A DNA stretch of 10,713 nt from Stramenopiles sp. TOSAG23-3. Its lineage: Eukaryota; Sar. Shown here piece after piece: positions 1-7,678 of this stretch (the first letter of the stretch is position 1; each line of letters begins with the position of its first letter). A program made the position numbers and the translations under genes. The notes under the pieces were generated by a model. The model searched no databases and was not told where the DNA came from. It saw only the letters and a list, made by a program, of their open reading frames with translations. The stretch is from contig LT642793.1 of NCBI GenBank assembly GCA_900128585.1, forward strand, positions 1-10,713, in the 5' to 3' direction.

Positions 1-75
<75 letters not shown>

Positions 76-77
76 AA
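1..77. repeat. (AAAG)n microsatellite
   Basis: A pure tetranucleotide tract of about 19 AGAA units runs from the first base of the window to position 77, where it meets unique AT-rich sequence. It has no interruptions, which suggests a young and length-variable tract. It probably continues to the left of the window. All purines are on the given strand. Confidence 0.98.
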
Positions 78-288
78 TGTAATGTTGTGATGTTGTGAAT
101 AATATTTTAACGACTTTTGTTGATTCATTTCCTCTTATTAAAAGGGTGGGCACCAGACACAGAAAGAGATCGGAACATTATCCAAAATGGCAATAGTATT
201 TTGAATAAGATCCAGAACACCATTGTCCAGAGTGTTCTTTCAATCGTATTGCATTCATTTCGGTGTTACCTAGTAGGTATTTTTTCCG

Positions 289-304
289 TACCAGGTACCT
301 GGTA
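289..304. repeat. Perfect 16-bp palindrome
   Basis: TACCAGGTACCTGGTA reads identically on both strands; flanking bases 288 and 305 break the symmetry. A partial version (TACCAGGTAC) recurs near 9478-9487. It could be a binding site for a dimeric protein or the remnant of a repeat end. Nothing else in the region decides between these. Confidence 0.6.
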
Positions 305-875
305 TTAAAAAATATTAATACAACCTGTGACCAATTCGACACAGCAGGAATAATCGGTATTTCTTCACTAGGAAATTCTATAGAATCTCATCCTTGCGCG
401 TGATAAACAACTAGAAGGAAGATAGCAAAGGGAACCGCTCCCTCGAACGAAGGGAACATATTTTCCATTTAGTCACAAATCCGTGACATTTGGTGGAGAG
501 TGTGGTCTATCATTTATTCTCATATTATTTGCATTAATATATGCAGTGTTCTTACTATTGCATTACCAATTCCCTTTTTGTTTAGATAAATTGTATATAC
601 ATGTTGAACCATTTTCAAATCAATAGTGATCAAAGAAAAAAAGTGTGAAAAAGTCTGTGAAGAAAGAAGGAAGCTGGACACAGCAATGGAATGTCAGTCA
701 AGACGACAAGATGAATCCCTTCTATCTACCTATTTTTAGAGAATTTTAATACTTGATACTGTTATTATAGTGACAGCAGTATGTATAATTATTATATATT
801 ATATAATAAACAACAACTTTTAATTATCAACTTCCGGCTCACGAAAAGGCTTGTTCCAACTATTAATAGCAATCG

Positions 876-887
876 ACCACCGGTGGT
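876..887. repeat. Perfect 12-bp palindrome ACCACCGGTGGT
   Basis: A GC-rich perfect palindrome sits in otherwise AT-rich DNA upstream of the Myb-like gene at 1027. Related ACCGGT/GGTACC sequences occur in other intergenic stretches, near 4291-4301, 8632-8641 and 9106-9119. It is a candidate regulatory site, but no function is demonstrated. Confidence 0.5.
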
Positions 888-1026
888 ACAGTTCATTTCC
901 TAAATGAGTACGGCCCAACGTTTCTTTCATTTTGAAAACTGACGCACGCATTATTCAGTTCAGATCCCCCAAGTTTTTGAGCTACTCACCATTGAACCGC
1001 AACAACCCCTTCCACGCACTGCCCCC

Positions 1027-2277
1027 ATGGCACAAAACTCAACAGCTCCCACTAAGGACCAGCCGTTGACGTCCACCTGTCGAATTAGCTACCTGTCTTT
1101 CTTTCACAAGCACTACCTGCGAAACAACCGTGGGAGTGGAAAGAAAAATGTTCGCTGCTTCCCCCAATGCGCCTGCAACGGCCACGTCACCCGTGGTTTT
1201 TGTGGTTCTTCGGTCCACATCAAATGCCCCAACGTCCACGAGCAAGACCTCGTGTTCACGCAGTTCATCACTCCAAGTTTGACGACGATGTCGGAAACGG
1301 GCGAAGTAGACCCTAACCCGTTTGAAGTCAACCTTACCGTCGGAAACCGGTACGATTGGGATAAGCTGATGAGATACACTCGCCCAGACTATGCTGCAGG
1401 CGAAAGGAAGAAATTATTTCAAGCCCTTCCGACCTACGACTCCAAGCACAAAAGGAAGAAAGAGCTCGTGTGCTCCCCTCAGAGCTGGAGCTGCAGCTGG
1501 ACCTCGAACAAGCACACCCACGCCCTCATGCACTTGCTTCGAGCCTACCATTTCAGGTGGATCGAAGGGACCCACTACCCACAACAGTACATATTGGTAA
1601 CGACTTGCGACTCGGGAGAGTTCCAACTGTCGAGCACGAAACGGTTCCAGATGGTACAGCGAGCGACGGAAAAGGAGACGGGGGGAAAGGTGAAACTGAC
1701 GCATCCCCACGATTACGAGAACACCGAAAAGCTCATGAAATCCCTCAAGAGCAACATTAACGGAATCAGACGCGTTCGCACCAACCGACAAGGTAAATCG
1801 GTCCGGCAAAAGCACATCGAGCAGGCCGAAAACGCGATCAAAAGAGACACCGTCCGCAGCGTTCCGAACGCCCCAGCCCGTCCCCCACGGAAGAAACGCA
1901 AAGCTTCCAAGAGCGTTGCCGCCAGTGCGAAGAGCAACGGCAAGGCTAAGGCTACGAAGAAGAGAAAAATGAACAAGGAGGGGGGGGGGCTAATGGCCCT
2001 GGTCAGTGCTATCGAAGACGGGGTGGGCGACGTGCAGCACCTCGTAAAAATGCTGGGCGGAGGCAAACCGAGAAAGACTATCCCGCGCAAGCCGCGGTCC
2101 AACGTAAACCGGTGGCGGATCGAGGAAGACAACCTGCTCCTCTACCACCGTCGGCTGTCGCCTCCCACAAGCTTTCAAAACATCAGCATGATGATGAAGA
2201 GTCGAACGCCTGCATCGTGCCAAAGCCGGTGGGTAGACTACTTGCAAGGTGCTAAAAACACCACGTTGCTTTTGTGA
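1027..2277 (+). CDS. Basic nuclear protein with Cys-rich N-terminus and C-terminal Myb/SANT-like domain
   Basis: This 416-residue intronless gene encodes a likely DNA- or chromatin-binding protein. Residues 360-406 fit a single Myb/SANT repeat: W363, the acidic triplet E366-E367-D368, an aromatic F383 in place of the second tryptophan, and an R-x-x-x-x-C-x-x-R-W stretch ending at W402. The 19- and 18-residue spacings match the family. Residues 18-67 hold C18, C44, C48, C50, C59 and C67 with nearby histidines, possibly a zinc-binding fold I cannot name. A second Cys/His-rich patch covers about 149-194. Residues 255-315 are Lys/Arg-rich, with nuclear-localisation-like clusters at 289-292 and 311-314. 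The ATG at 1027 follows a C-rich leader and precedes a G. A run of ten G (1980-1989) encodes Gly-Gly-Gly and could slip. The Myb-like call is fairly secure; the target and role are unknown. Confidence 0.85.
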   Translation: MAQNSTAPTKDQPLTSTCRISYLSFFHKHYLRNNRGSGKKNVRCFPQCACNGHVTRGFCGSSVHIKCPNVHEQDLVFTQFITPSLTTMSETGEVDPNPFEVNLTVGNRYDWDKLMRYTRPDYAAGERKKLFQALPTYDSKHKRKKELVCSPQSWSCSWTSNKHTHALMHLLRAYHFRWIEGTHYPQQYILVTTCDSGEFQLSSTKRFQMVQRATEKETGGKVKLTHPHDYENTEKLMKSLKSNINGIRRVRTNRQGKSVRQKHIEQAENAIKRDTVRSVPNAPARPPRKKRKASKSVAASAKSNGKAKATKKRKMNKEGGGLMALVSAIEDGVGDVQHLVKMLGGGKPRKTIPRKPRSNVNRWRIEEDNLLLYHRRLSPPTSFQNISMMMKSRTPASCQSRWVDYLQGAKNTTLLL

Positions 2278-3076
2278 ATAGTTCTACACTGGTCAGTCTT
2301 TCAGGTAGACGTGCATCACACGAATTTTGATACTTTGAGACAATAATTGTTTTAAATCTTAGAAAAGAAGAAGTCGAAAAAAAAACATCGCTAACTTCAG
2401 GAAATACAGACTGACGTATCCTCGTAATGGTAGTATAATACGTCGTATATATATTATTATTATTATACTCTCCTTCTTCCTCCTTCTTCCTTCCTTTTGA
2501 AAAAATAATTTAATTATAAGCCTATAGACTATGAAACTAAACTAACTAGCCTAAAAAAATAATAATCCTAATTAAAGTTCTACAAAAAAAAACCTCTCCC
2601 AGACATCAGACAGTGTGTTCTCCTCCTCAGAACAACTGCGGTGTACAACAACGAACAGCAACAAAAGAAGAAAACAACAACACAACACAGAATGGAATAA
2701 TAAAGAATCACCACCACAAAAATTATTATTCTTCGTCGTTTTTTGTTGTTTTTTTTTTTTGTTTTGTTTGAAAGAAAAGAAGGAAAAAAATGACCTTTTC
2801 TTCCTCCTCCTACAATAAATAGCTCCGTCCCACATAAATTCGACTACATATACTCGTACGCGAGGACATGTATGTTTGTATGTGCCATTTGGATTTATGA
2901 ACTTTAAAAGTTTACGTGAAAGAGATTCATTTTATAACATTTTGTTGTTATAGAAAAAGTAGCGCAACGGTAAAATTGACGGAAGAACGGGCGGACGGAA
3001 GGGCGGTTGATCAATCGAGTAGGTCTTTTTTTTTCAATTCCCAGAAACGCAAGAACGGTGTACAGATCTGCTGACG
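2278..3076. other. AT-rich, low-complexity intergenic region, no gene seen
   Basis: About 800 bp between the Myb-like gene and the lipase gene. It contains TTA/TAT-rich stretches (about 2440-2470), CTT/TCC-rich stretches (2467-2500), and A-rich and T-rich homopolymer tracts (about 2583-2592 and 2739-2762). Open frames on both strands at 2572-2835 are built from these low-complexity codons (poly-K/N or poly-F/C) and are not credible genes. A short GGC/GGAC-rich patch at 2981-3006 lies in the probable lipase leader. It shares the 12-mer ACGGGCGGACGG with the leader of the Rab gene (6655-6666). Confidence 0.65.
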
Positions 3077-3982
3077 ATGGTTCTGTTCTTGCCCACCGTG
3101 ATTGTTGCGGCAGTGCTACTACTTGATTCAGTAGAGTTGACAGCTGCGCAGCTGACGGTACGGCCCGGTTTGCAACGTCCGCGGTATGGGCCAACGAACG
3201 CGACTTTTTTCTCAGTGCAGCGTGCGAAGCTTTTCGCACATTTTTCCAACGCGGCATATTGCAGTGCCGAATCCATAAAGGACTGGTCCTGCGTACCGTG
3301 CAAGGAAGCCGACCCTACCTTTTCTGCCAAAGTCTACGAGGGGCAGAATGCTGGGACGCAAGCGTTCGTTGGGGCGTCGAAGGATAGCATTGTGGTCTCC
3401 TTTCGAGGGTCTGCGAACTTTGAGAATTGGATTCATAATTTGGAGGCAGCAAAACGTGCGGCGTACCCGAAGTGTGACGGCTGTGAAGTTCACGATGGAT
3501 TCTACACCGCGTGGCAGGAACTGCAAGGGATTGTTGTTGATGAAACCGTCCGATTGGTGAAACAGAACCCGAATGCCCTTATTTTTGTGACTGGCCACAG
3601 CCTTGGGGCGGCGCTTGCCGTCCTCTGTGCCGCGGAGCTTGGAGCTTCGGAGCACAGTTTAGGGTTTCCCATCGAAGCCGTCTACACGTACGGTCAACCG
3701 AGAGTAGGGAACGCAGCATTCCACGATTTTTATAGCTCGGGGTCCCACGTCAGTTGGCGGTTGACCCATTTTCGGGATATCGTTCCACACTTGCCGTTCG
3801 AATGGCTAGGGTTTGTGCACACTCGTAGGGAAGTGTACTGGGACGAACGCCAAACCACTCACAGGATATGCGATGACAGTGGGGAGGATCCGGAGTGTTC
3901 GGACCAAGCTGAAGCGACGGAATACTCCATTGCCGACCATTTCAATTATGTTAACGTGAGCATTTGTGCATGTTCGGATTAA
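3077..3982 (+). CDS. Secreted class 3 (fungal-type) lipase
   Basis: The 301-residue product is an alpha/beta-hydrolase of the Lipase_3 family, which hydrolyses ester bonds in triacylglycerols or related lipids. Residues 1-25 form a signal peptide (hydrophobic core at 3-16, cleavage plausible after TAA-24 or Q25), so it should be exported or luminal. The nucleophile elbow GHSLG places the catalytic Ser at 175. The acid is D234 in FRDIVPHLP, and the base is H288 in ADHFNY. The oxyanion-hole segment FRGS is at 109-112. Other family hallmarks are VHDGFYTAW (138-146) and the GQPRVGN loop (206-212). Cysteine pairs C62/C72/C75, C133/C136, C265/C274 and C297/C299 suggest disulfides, consistent with secretion. 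Length and motif order are normal for the family, so the enzyme should be active. Substrate (triacylglycerol, phospholipid, galactolipid or feruloyl ester) cannot be decided from the sequence. An in-frame ATG follows the stop directly but looks like 3' untranslated sequence. Confidence 0.95.
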   Translation: MVLFLPTVIVAAVLLLDSVELTAAQLTVRPGLQRPRYGPTNATFFSVQRAKLFAHFSNAAYCSAESIKDWSCVPCKEADPTFSAKVYEGQNAGTQAFVGASKDSIVVSFRGSANFENWIHNLEAAKRAAYPKCDGCEVHDGFYTAWQELQGIVVDETVRLVKQNPNALIFVTGHSLGAALAVLCAAELGASEHSLGFPIEAVYTYGQPRVGNAAFHDFYSSGSHVSWRLTHFRDIVPHLPFEWLGFVHTRREVYWDERQTTHRICDDSGEDPECSDQAEATEYSIADHFNYVNVSICACSD

Positions 3983-4653
3983 ATGGTTGACATCAATATT
4001 TACGCCTCTCTTTTTTTCTCTTCTTTGCGGTGGGCCATCTACACAATAATTATTTCATACGCGCTGCAAAATTTCCAGAATCCTCCAAAAATTGAGAAAT
4101 TGCACTTTTTTCATTATTTTTTAGTACCAACAAGGGTACAGCATTTTTTATTATTTATGTGCGCTTCGAATGCTACTACCGTGCTGCGTACCTCGTATTT
4201 TTATACCCAAATACTAAAATAATTAATCAATCAAATAGGTATTTTATTATATTCTAAATACACAACCAAGTAGGAGGCACGGCACGTACTACCACCGGTA
4301 GAAAACAATTAAATTCTTCCATTTTTTTTTTTTTCCAAGTAGCAAGAAGAAAAAAAAGAAGAAAATTACCTTTGTTGTTAGGCGACAGGAGTTCACGTTC
4401 AAAAAGTTTACGTTAACAAACATTCTTCTTCTGTTCTTCTTCAACGATGATTCAGATTTTAAATGTTTTGTAGTATTTGTAGATCAATTGAAAGAGCGAG
4501 AGAGGAAGATATTTTATTTTGTATGGTTCTATCCCGTTCTGTTTTTACGAGACGATTAAACGGTTTTTGATTAAATTGATCGTTCTGGCATACAGTGCGC
4601 TGGCCGATGGTATGAAAGTGTAACGTACAGATATTGTAAAAGCAACGAAGGCA
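3983..4653. other. AT-rich intergenic region, no gene seen
   Basis: About 670 bp separate the lipase stop from the next ATG. An open frame begins exactly at 3983, in the lipase frame, and runs to 4222 (79 residues). Its AT-rich codons and lack of motifs mark it as untranslated sequence. T-rich and A-rich tracts lie at about 4322-4335 and 4348-4358. The sequence CTACCACCGGTAG (about 4289-4301) is a near-palindrome of the type seen elsewhere between genes. No RNA gene was recognised. Confidence 0.6.
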
Positions 4654-5340
4654 ATGTCGGACGGGGACGTACCGAACGCAGCGAACAGGGACGAAGCGAA
4701 CCGGGCCCGTGGGCTCGGTATGGAAGCCCTGCGTACTGCGAACTCTGCGATCCTTGCGCCGGACCGTTCTAACGTCAGTGTCGTAGTTTACCAATACAAA
4801 CGGGCCGTACGGATGTTAAAAGTCTCCTTGCGTATGTACGAAAACCCTAGCGTCCGCGACGAGCTCAACACAGCCCTGGCGGGTTTGGCCCGCGCAGAAG
4901 GCCCCAGGAGGCCGGGTCAAAGCGGAAGCAGCTCAGCTAGGGCGGCGGCGGAACGGCCCGCCGACCAGGCTGCTGGTGCAAGTACTCGGACAGGCAACTC
5001 GCCTGAATTCTACCCGAACATCCCCCAGCGAAATAGGCAAGGTGGCTGCCCGGGCCTTATTCGCCGCTCTCGACTGTGCACGTGCGTCCACCCTGATTAC
5101 CGCGTTCCCATTGCGTTCATCTTTTTCGTAGCGTGGGGGATTATCCTCTATCGGTGGGTGCTCCATCGCGGCCCATCCTGGCAGAATTTTGTTGAATATG
5201 CTACCCCCGAAGCTCCCACCGGACCTTGGAGCATTGTAAAAAGAATACCCAGAGGGCTGATGCTGAGCATGACGGTGATGTTCGTTCAGAGAGTCATCTT
5301 TGGTAGAGAAGAAGTGAACTTCTTCTTTTGGTCGTTTTGA
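4654..5340 (+). CDS. Membrane protein with DNAJB12/DNAJB14-like N-terminal module but no J domain
   Basis: This 228-residue protein has three parts. Residues 11-80 form a helical region with the pattern NRDEANRARGLGMEAL ... AVRMLKVSLRMYENPSVRDEL. This closely echoes the N-terminus of DNAJB12/DNAJB14-type ER membrane co-chaperones (a KDEA-x-R start, a repeated helix and a Y-x-x-P-x-VR ending; MIT/TPR-like). Residues 81-130 are a Ser/Ala/Arg-rich disordered linker where a J domain would be expected. Residues 151-170 are a clear membrane span, preceded by a Cys-rich turn (C132, C142, C144), and 202-217 are weakly hydrophobic. The C-terminus ends in an aromatic FFFWSF. A tripeptide HPD occurs at 146-148 but without J-domain helices. 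The likely place is the ER or another endomembrane. Function is unassigned; the family resemblance is from recall of the pattern, not a search. The next gene, the Rab, is on the opposite strand. Confidence 0.75.
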   Translation: MSDGDVPNAANRDEANRARGLGMEALRTANSAILAPDRSNVSVVVYQYKRAVRMLKVSLRMYENPSVRDELNTALAGLARAEGPRRPGQSGSSSARAAAERPADQAAGASTRTGNSPEFYPNIPQRNRQGGCPGLIRRSRLCTCVHPDYRVPIAFIFFVAWGIILYRWVLHRGPSWQNFVEYATPEAPTGPWSIVKRIPRGLMLSMTVMFVQRVIFGREEVNFFFWSF

Positions 5341-5606
5341 TTGAAGTGATGGGCGCGGGGGGGGGGAGGGTGCAAAAGAGTTTTCAAAAAGGCGGGATGT
5401 AAACCAAAGAGAGTACGAACCCCATGTGTGTCTCTCGCTTTGTAACATTTGTTTTTACATTGTATCACATTTATCATCGTTTTTGAATATTTTTTAAAAA
5501 ACGCACGAAGTAAAGTTTTATAAAAATATTGTATGATACGTAAGTCAACATAAATAAGTGAAGATTAAATGACAAAAGTAAATTGATTAAGAAAACCACA
5601 CCACGT

Positions 5607-5690
5607 GGAGCAGAAATTAATTCACAGTACATGAAGGAAGTAAAACTTTACTGGGCATAAGGAGCAGAAATAAATTCGCGGTACATGAAG
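5607..5690. repeat. Diverged 30-bp direct repeat, two copies
   Basis: Positions 5607-5636 and 5661-5690 align over 30 bp with three mismatches (shared GGAGCAGAAA start and GTACATGAAG end), 54 bp apart. The bases between the copies are unlike each other, so this is a spaced duplication or an old tandem whose spacer has decayed. It lies in non-coding DNA downstream of both flanking genes. Confidence 0.85.
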
Positions 5691-5874
5691 ACATAAATTT
5701 TAAATACCTTAGCTTAAGAACAGCCATTATTTTGTTTTTAAATGATTGAGTCACCTATGAGTGAGATATCGGATGAGGAAGTTGATTACGGTTCATTTGC
5801 AAGCATTGCTAATCCAGATACCTAGATTTCAGTTTTCAGTTTTCAGTTCGGAGTACATTAATTTTAATTACTTA

Positions 5875-5898
5875 AATAACAGCCAATTTTCTTGTTTT
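5875..5898 (-). repeat. Dispersed repeat, copy A (inverted partner at 8836-8859)
   Basis: A 24-bp stretch here is the exact reverse complement of 8836-8859. Nearby, ATACCTAGAT (5818-5827) is the reverse complement of ATCTAGGTAT (8883-8892), in the same relative order but at different spacing. The similarity is therefore a patchy element of about 60-85 bp, not a single chance match. It is probably a degenerate member of a dispersed intergenic repeat family. Confidence 0.75.
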
Positions 5899-6013
5899 TA
5901 TTAAAAAAATTAAAAAAGTTTTCAAAACGAAAACGGAGCGGGCGGCAGGCCTCGCGAGTGAGTATGTAATTTTATTAGCGTGTTGTGAGCCCGTCCCCGT
6001 CCACTCGTCATCG

Positions 6014-6601
6014 TTAACAACACCCACCGCTCTTCTTGGCCTTTGGTTTGCTTACTTTCACCGCGGACTCTGTCCTTTTCTCCGGCATCCGCTTGACTAT
6101 TTCAGAAAAAAGTTCAATAACCCCGGTTCCTAACTTTGCGGACGTGTTCATGTGGATCATCCCGTGCTGCTCCGCAAAGGCGACGGCCTCGTCTTCGGAC
6201 ACCTGGCGCCGGCTGTCCGGAATATCGCACTTGTTGGACGCCAAGCCGAGCACAATGTCGTCATCCGTCTCGGCCCGCAACTTTTCGAGCCACTCGACGG
6301 CCTTTTCGTAAGATTTTCTGTTCCCGACGTCAAAGACGATGACGGCCGCCTGGGCACCCCGGTAGTACAGGGGAGCAATGGCCGCGTACCGTTCTTGCCC
6401 TGCAGTGTCCCAAATGTCCAGCACCCTGCCGTCGACGGTCTTTTGCTTGTAGGCCGCGCCGATCGTTGCCATTTCGTTCTCGCTAAATTTATCGTCTACT
6501 AAGCGAATCGTTAAGCACGTTTTTCCTACACCTTGCCCCCCTAACATGACAACTTTCGCGGACGACGGCCCCCCAGCAGTGGTTGGAGTGAATTTGGCCA
6601 T
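6014..6601 (-). CDS. Rab5-family small GTPase
   Basis: The 195-residue product is a Rab GTPase, a GTP/GDP switch that recruits effectors to membranes. Visible motifs are the P-loop GGQGVGKT (21-28), switch I with T46 in ATIGAAY, switch II WDTAGQERY (64-72) with the catalytic Q69 kept, NKCD (123-126) for guanine recognition, TSAK (153-156), and a C-terminal CC (194-195) for double geranylgeranylation. The APLYYRGAQAA block (76-86) and TIGA-A-Y segment point to the Rab5/21/22 group, which works at early endosomes. I chose the ATG at 6599-6601, not the upstream in-frame ATG at 6721. The extra 40 residues are encoded largely by a GGAC/GGAT microsatellite (PSVRPSVRPSV) and are not Rab-like. A TTATAA element lies about 10 nt upstream of the chosen start. 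It is transcribed opposite to all its neighbours and is intronless, whereas Rab genes often carry introns. Confidence 0.95.
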   Translation of the reverse strand: MAKFTPTTAGGPSSAKVVMLGGQGVGKTCLTIRLVDDKFSENEMATIGAAYKQKTVDGRVLDIWDTAGQERYAAIAPLYYRGAQAAVIVFDVGNRKSYEKAVEWLEKLRAETDDDIVLGLASNKCDIPDSRRQVSEDEAVAFAEQHGMIHMNTSAKLGTGVIELFSEIVKRMPEKRTESAVKVSKPKAKKSGGCC

Positions 6602-6636
6602 TGCACGACGCTTATAAGTAATAACAAGGAACGCCT

Positions 6637-6680
6637 GGACGGACGGACGGACAGACGGGCGGACGGACGGATGGATGGAT
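6637..6680. repeat. (GGAC)n/(GGAT)n microsatellite upstream of the Rab gene
   Basis: A degenerate tetranucleotide tract lies about 36 bp upstream of the Rab ATG, and so probably in its leader or core promoter. Read on the minus strand it opens an artificial N-terminal extension rich in Pro-Ser-Val-Arg. A short (CA)n tract follows at about 6711-6721. Confidence 0.9.
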
Positions 6681-6810
6681 AGAGGAAGAATAAACAAACA
6701 AACGCGCAGGCACACACACACAAATGGTCGTTGTTATTGATGAATAGGAATTACAAAGGGGCCTAGAACATGAATAATAAAAAGAGAGAGAAAAAGAAAC
6801 AAATGAAGAA

Positions 6811-6860
6811 AGGAAGGAAGGAAGGAAGGAAGGAAGGAAGGAAGGAAGGAAGGAAGGAAA
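6811..6860. repeat. (GGAA)n microsatellite
   Basis: About twelve uninterrupted AAGG units, with purines on the given strand. It lies between the divergent Rab and lyase genes. The flanks (GAGAGA at 6784-6790, AAAGAAAC) are also purine-rich. Confidence 0.97.
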
Positions 6861-7282
6861 GAATAAAAGTTACTAAGATTCCTCATTATTAAAAAAACGG
6901 TATAAATAATAATAATATAATATTTTTATTTATATATTATTATAGAAGACTACTACTACCCGTAGTAATAATATTTAATTATTAATATTTTATAATACTG
7001 TAGTTACTAATAAAATAAAAACTTTTTTTTTTTAAATCATCTTCTTATCTGGTTCTATCATATTATCTGATATCACACTACGGCGATAATAATACACGCA
7101 CACACTTAAATTTATTACTTAAATTATATTATTATTAATATTTTTTTTTTATGACACCTAAAAAAATTATTATTCGATTAATATAATGTATTATCACCTG
7201 ATGAAACCAACAACAAAAGTGGTCCAACAAGAGATCATCATCTACCAAGTAATAACAATATAATAATAATAAAGCAGACCAG

Positions 7283-7283
7283 C

Positions 7284-7315
<32 letters not shown>

Positions 7316-7348
7316 GGGAGAGGAGAGGAGAGGAGAGGAGAGGAGAGG
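7283..7348. repeat. (GA)n followed by (GGAGA)n compound microsatellite
   Basis: A dinucleotide GA run (about 7283-7313, with one AA interruption) passes directly into about seven GGAGA pentamers (7314-7348). The tract is all purine for over 60 bp and so could form a triplex (H-DNA) under torsion. GA tracts also bind GAGA-type factors in several eukaryotes, but nothing here proves that. Confidence 0.95.
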
Positions 7349-7511
7349 GAAAAAAAAATAATATTATACCACCACCAAGGTAATAATAAAAAAAAAACCC
7401 TCATCAACAATACGGTAATAATAATTGTTGTTAATCTTAAGCTTGGACTACTATTAAAATTATAAGTACGAGGATGGAAATACTCGTAATTTAAATTACT
7501 GCCTGCGTTTG

Positions 7512-7607
7512 TTTAAATGCATGGATAAATGTCTCTACGTTTGAAATATCGAATTTAGTTTTAAATGCATGGATAAATGTCTCTACGTTTGAAATATCGA
7601 ATTTAGT
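7512..7607. repeat. Perfect 48-bp tandem duplication upstream of the lyase gene
   Basis: Positions 7512-7559 and 7560-7607 are identical copies lying head to tail. Bases on either side (7511 against 7559, and 7608 against 7560) do not match, so the unit is exactly 48 bp. The pair ends 71 bp before the ATG at 7679, in the probable promoter or leader. Perfect identity means a recent duplication, active conversion or selection. Each copy includes ATGCAT and CTCTACG, which might be duplicated binding sites. Confidence 0.97.
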
Positions 7608-7678
7608 CATTGGATTCTTGTTGTTATTTTGTTTGTTTGGTAACCATTTTGTTTTGCTCACGGTGCGTATAAATTGAA

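Larger units (their letters stand above)
78..1026. other. AT-rich intergenic region, no gene seen
   Basis: About 950 bp with no convincing coding region. The only open frame (117-308, 63 residues) has AT-driven codon use and no recognisable features. The stretch contains a perfect 16-bp palindrome at 289-304 (TACCAGGT and its complement) and a perfect 12-bp palindrome ACCACCGGTGGT at 876-887. The second lies about 140 bp upstream of the first gene and could be a dimeric protein-binding site. The last 50 bp before the ATG become C-rich, as expected of a short leader. No tRNA-like box A/B arrangement was found. Confidence 0.7.
5341..6013. other. Convergent intergenic region with repeats, no gene seen
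   Basis: This is the shared 3' region between the membrane-protein gene (+) and the Rab gene (-). It starts with a G-rich tract at about 5358-5371, followed by AT-rich sequence with a 12-bp TTTTTTAAAAAA palindrome near 5490-5502. It carries a diverged 30-bp direct repeat (5607-5690), a 7-bp TTTTCAG unit repeated about three times at 5827-5847, and one arm of a long-range inverted repeat (5875-5898). On the minus strand an AATAAA hexamer (5971-5976) lies about 40 nt beyond the Rab stop codon and is a plausible polyadenylation signal. Confidence 0.6.
6722..7678. other. Divergent intergenic region, repeat-rich, no gene seen
   Basis: About 950 bp separate the divergently transcribed Rab (-) and lyase (+) genes, so it should hold both promoters. 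It contains a (GGAA)n tract (6811-6860) and an extremely AT-rich core at about 6890-7180. That core has many TAATAATA units and potential hairpins, for example around 6903-6945 and 6957-7010. A GA/GGAGA tract (7283-7348) and the 48-bp tandem duplication (7512-7607) follow. The minus-strand open frame at 7135-7410 is a reading of the GA tract and is not a gene. A TATAAAT sequence at 7668-7674 sits only 5 nt before the lyase ATG. Confidence 0.65.

Noticed and set aside
117-308. 63-residue open frame on the plus strand
   Set aside because: AT-driven codons, no domain or signal, ends inside a palindrome; consistent with chance.
2572-2835. Overlapping open frames on both strands
   Set aside because: Low-complexity A-rich and T-rich DNA read as poly-K/N and poly-F/C; no conserved features.
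3983-4222. Open frame starting directly after the lipase stop in the same frame, which could be a read-through extension
   Set aside because: The lipase is complete with its catalytic His at 288 and a normal length. The downstream codons are AT-rich with no motif, and TAA followed by A is not a known strong read-through context.
5089-5097. HPD tripeptide in the membrane protein as a J-domain signature
   Set aside because: The surrounding helices of a J domain are absent and the tripeptide abuts the membrane span, so it is probably coincidental.
6602-6721. 40-residue N-terminal extension of the Rab protein
   Set aside because: Encoded by a GGAC/GGAT microsatellite and leader-like DNA. Rab proteins start shortly before the P-loop, as the ATG at 6601 gives.
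7135-7410. 91-residue minus-strand frame
   Set aside because: Mostly a reading of the GA/GGAGA tract and TAA-type repeats.
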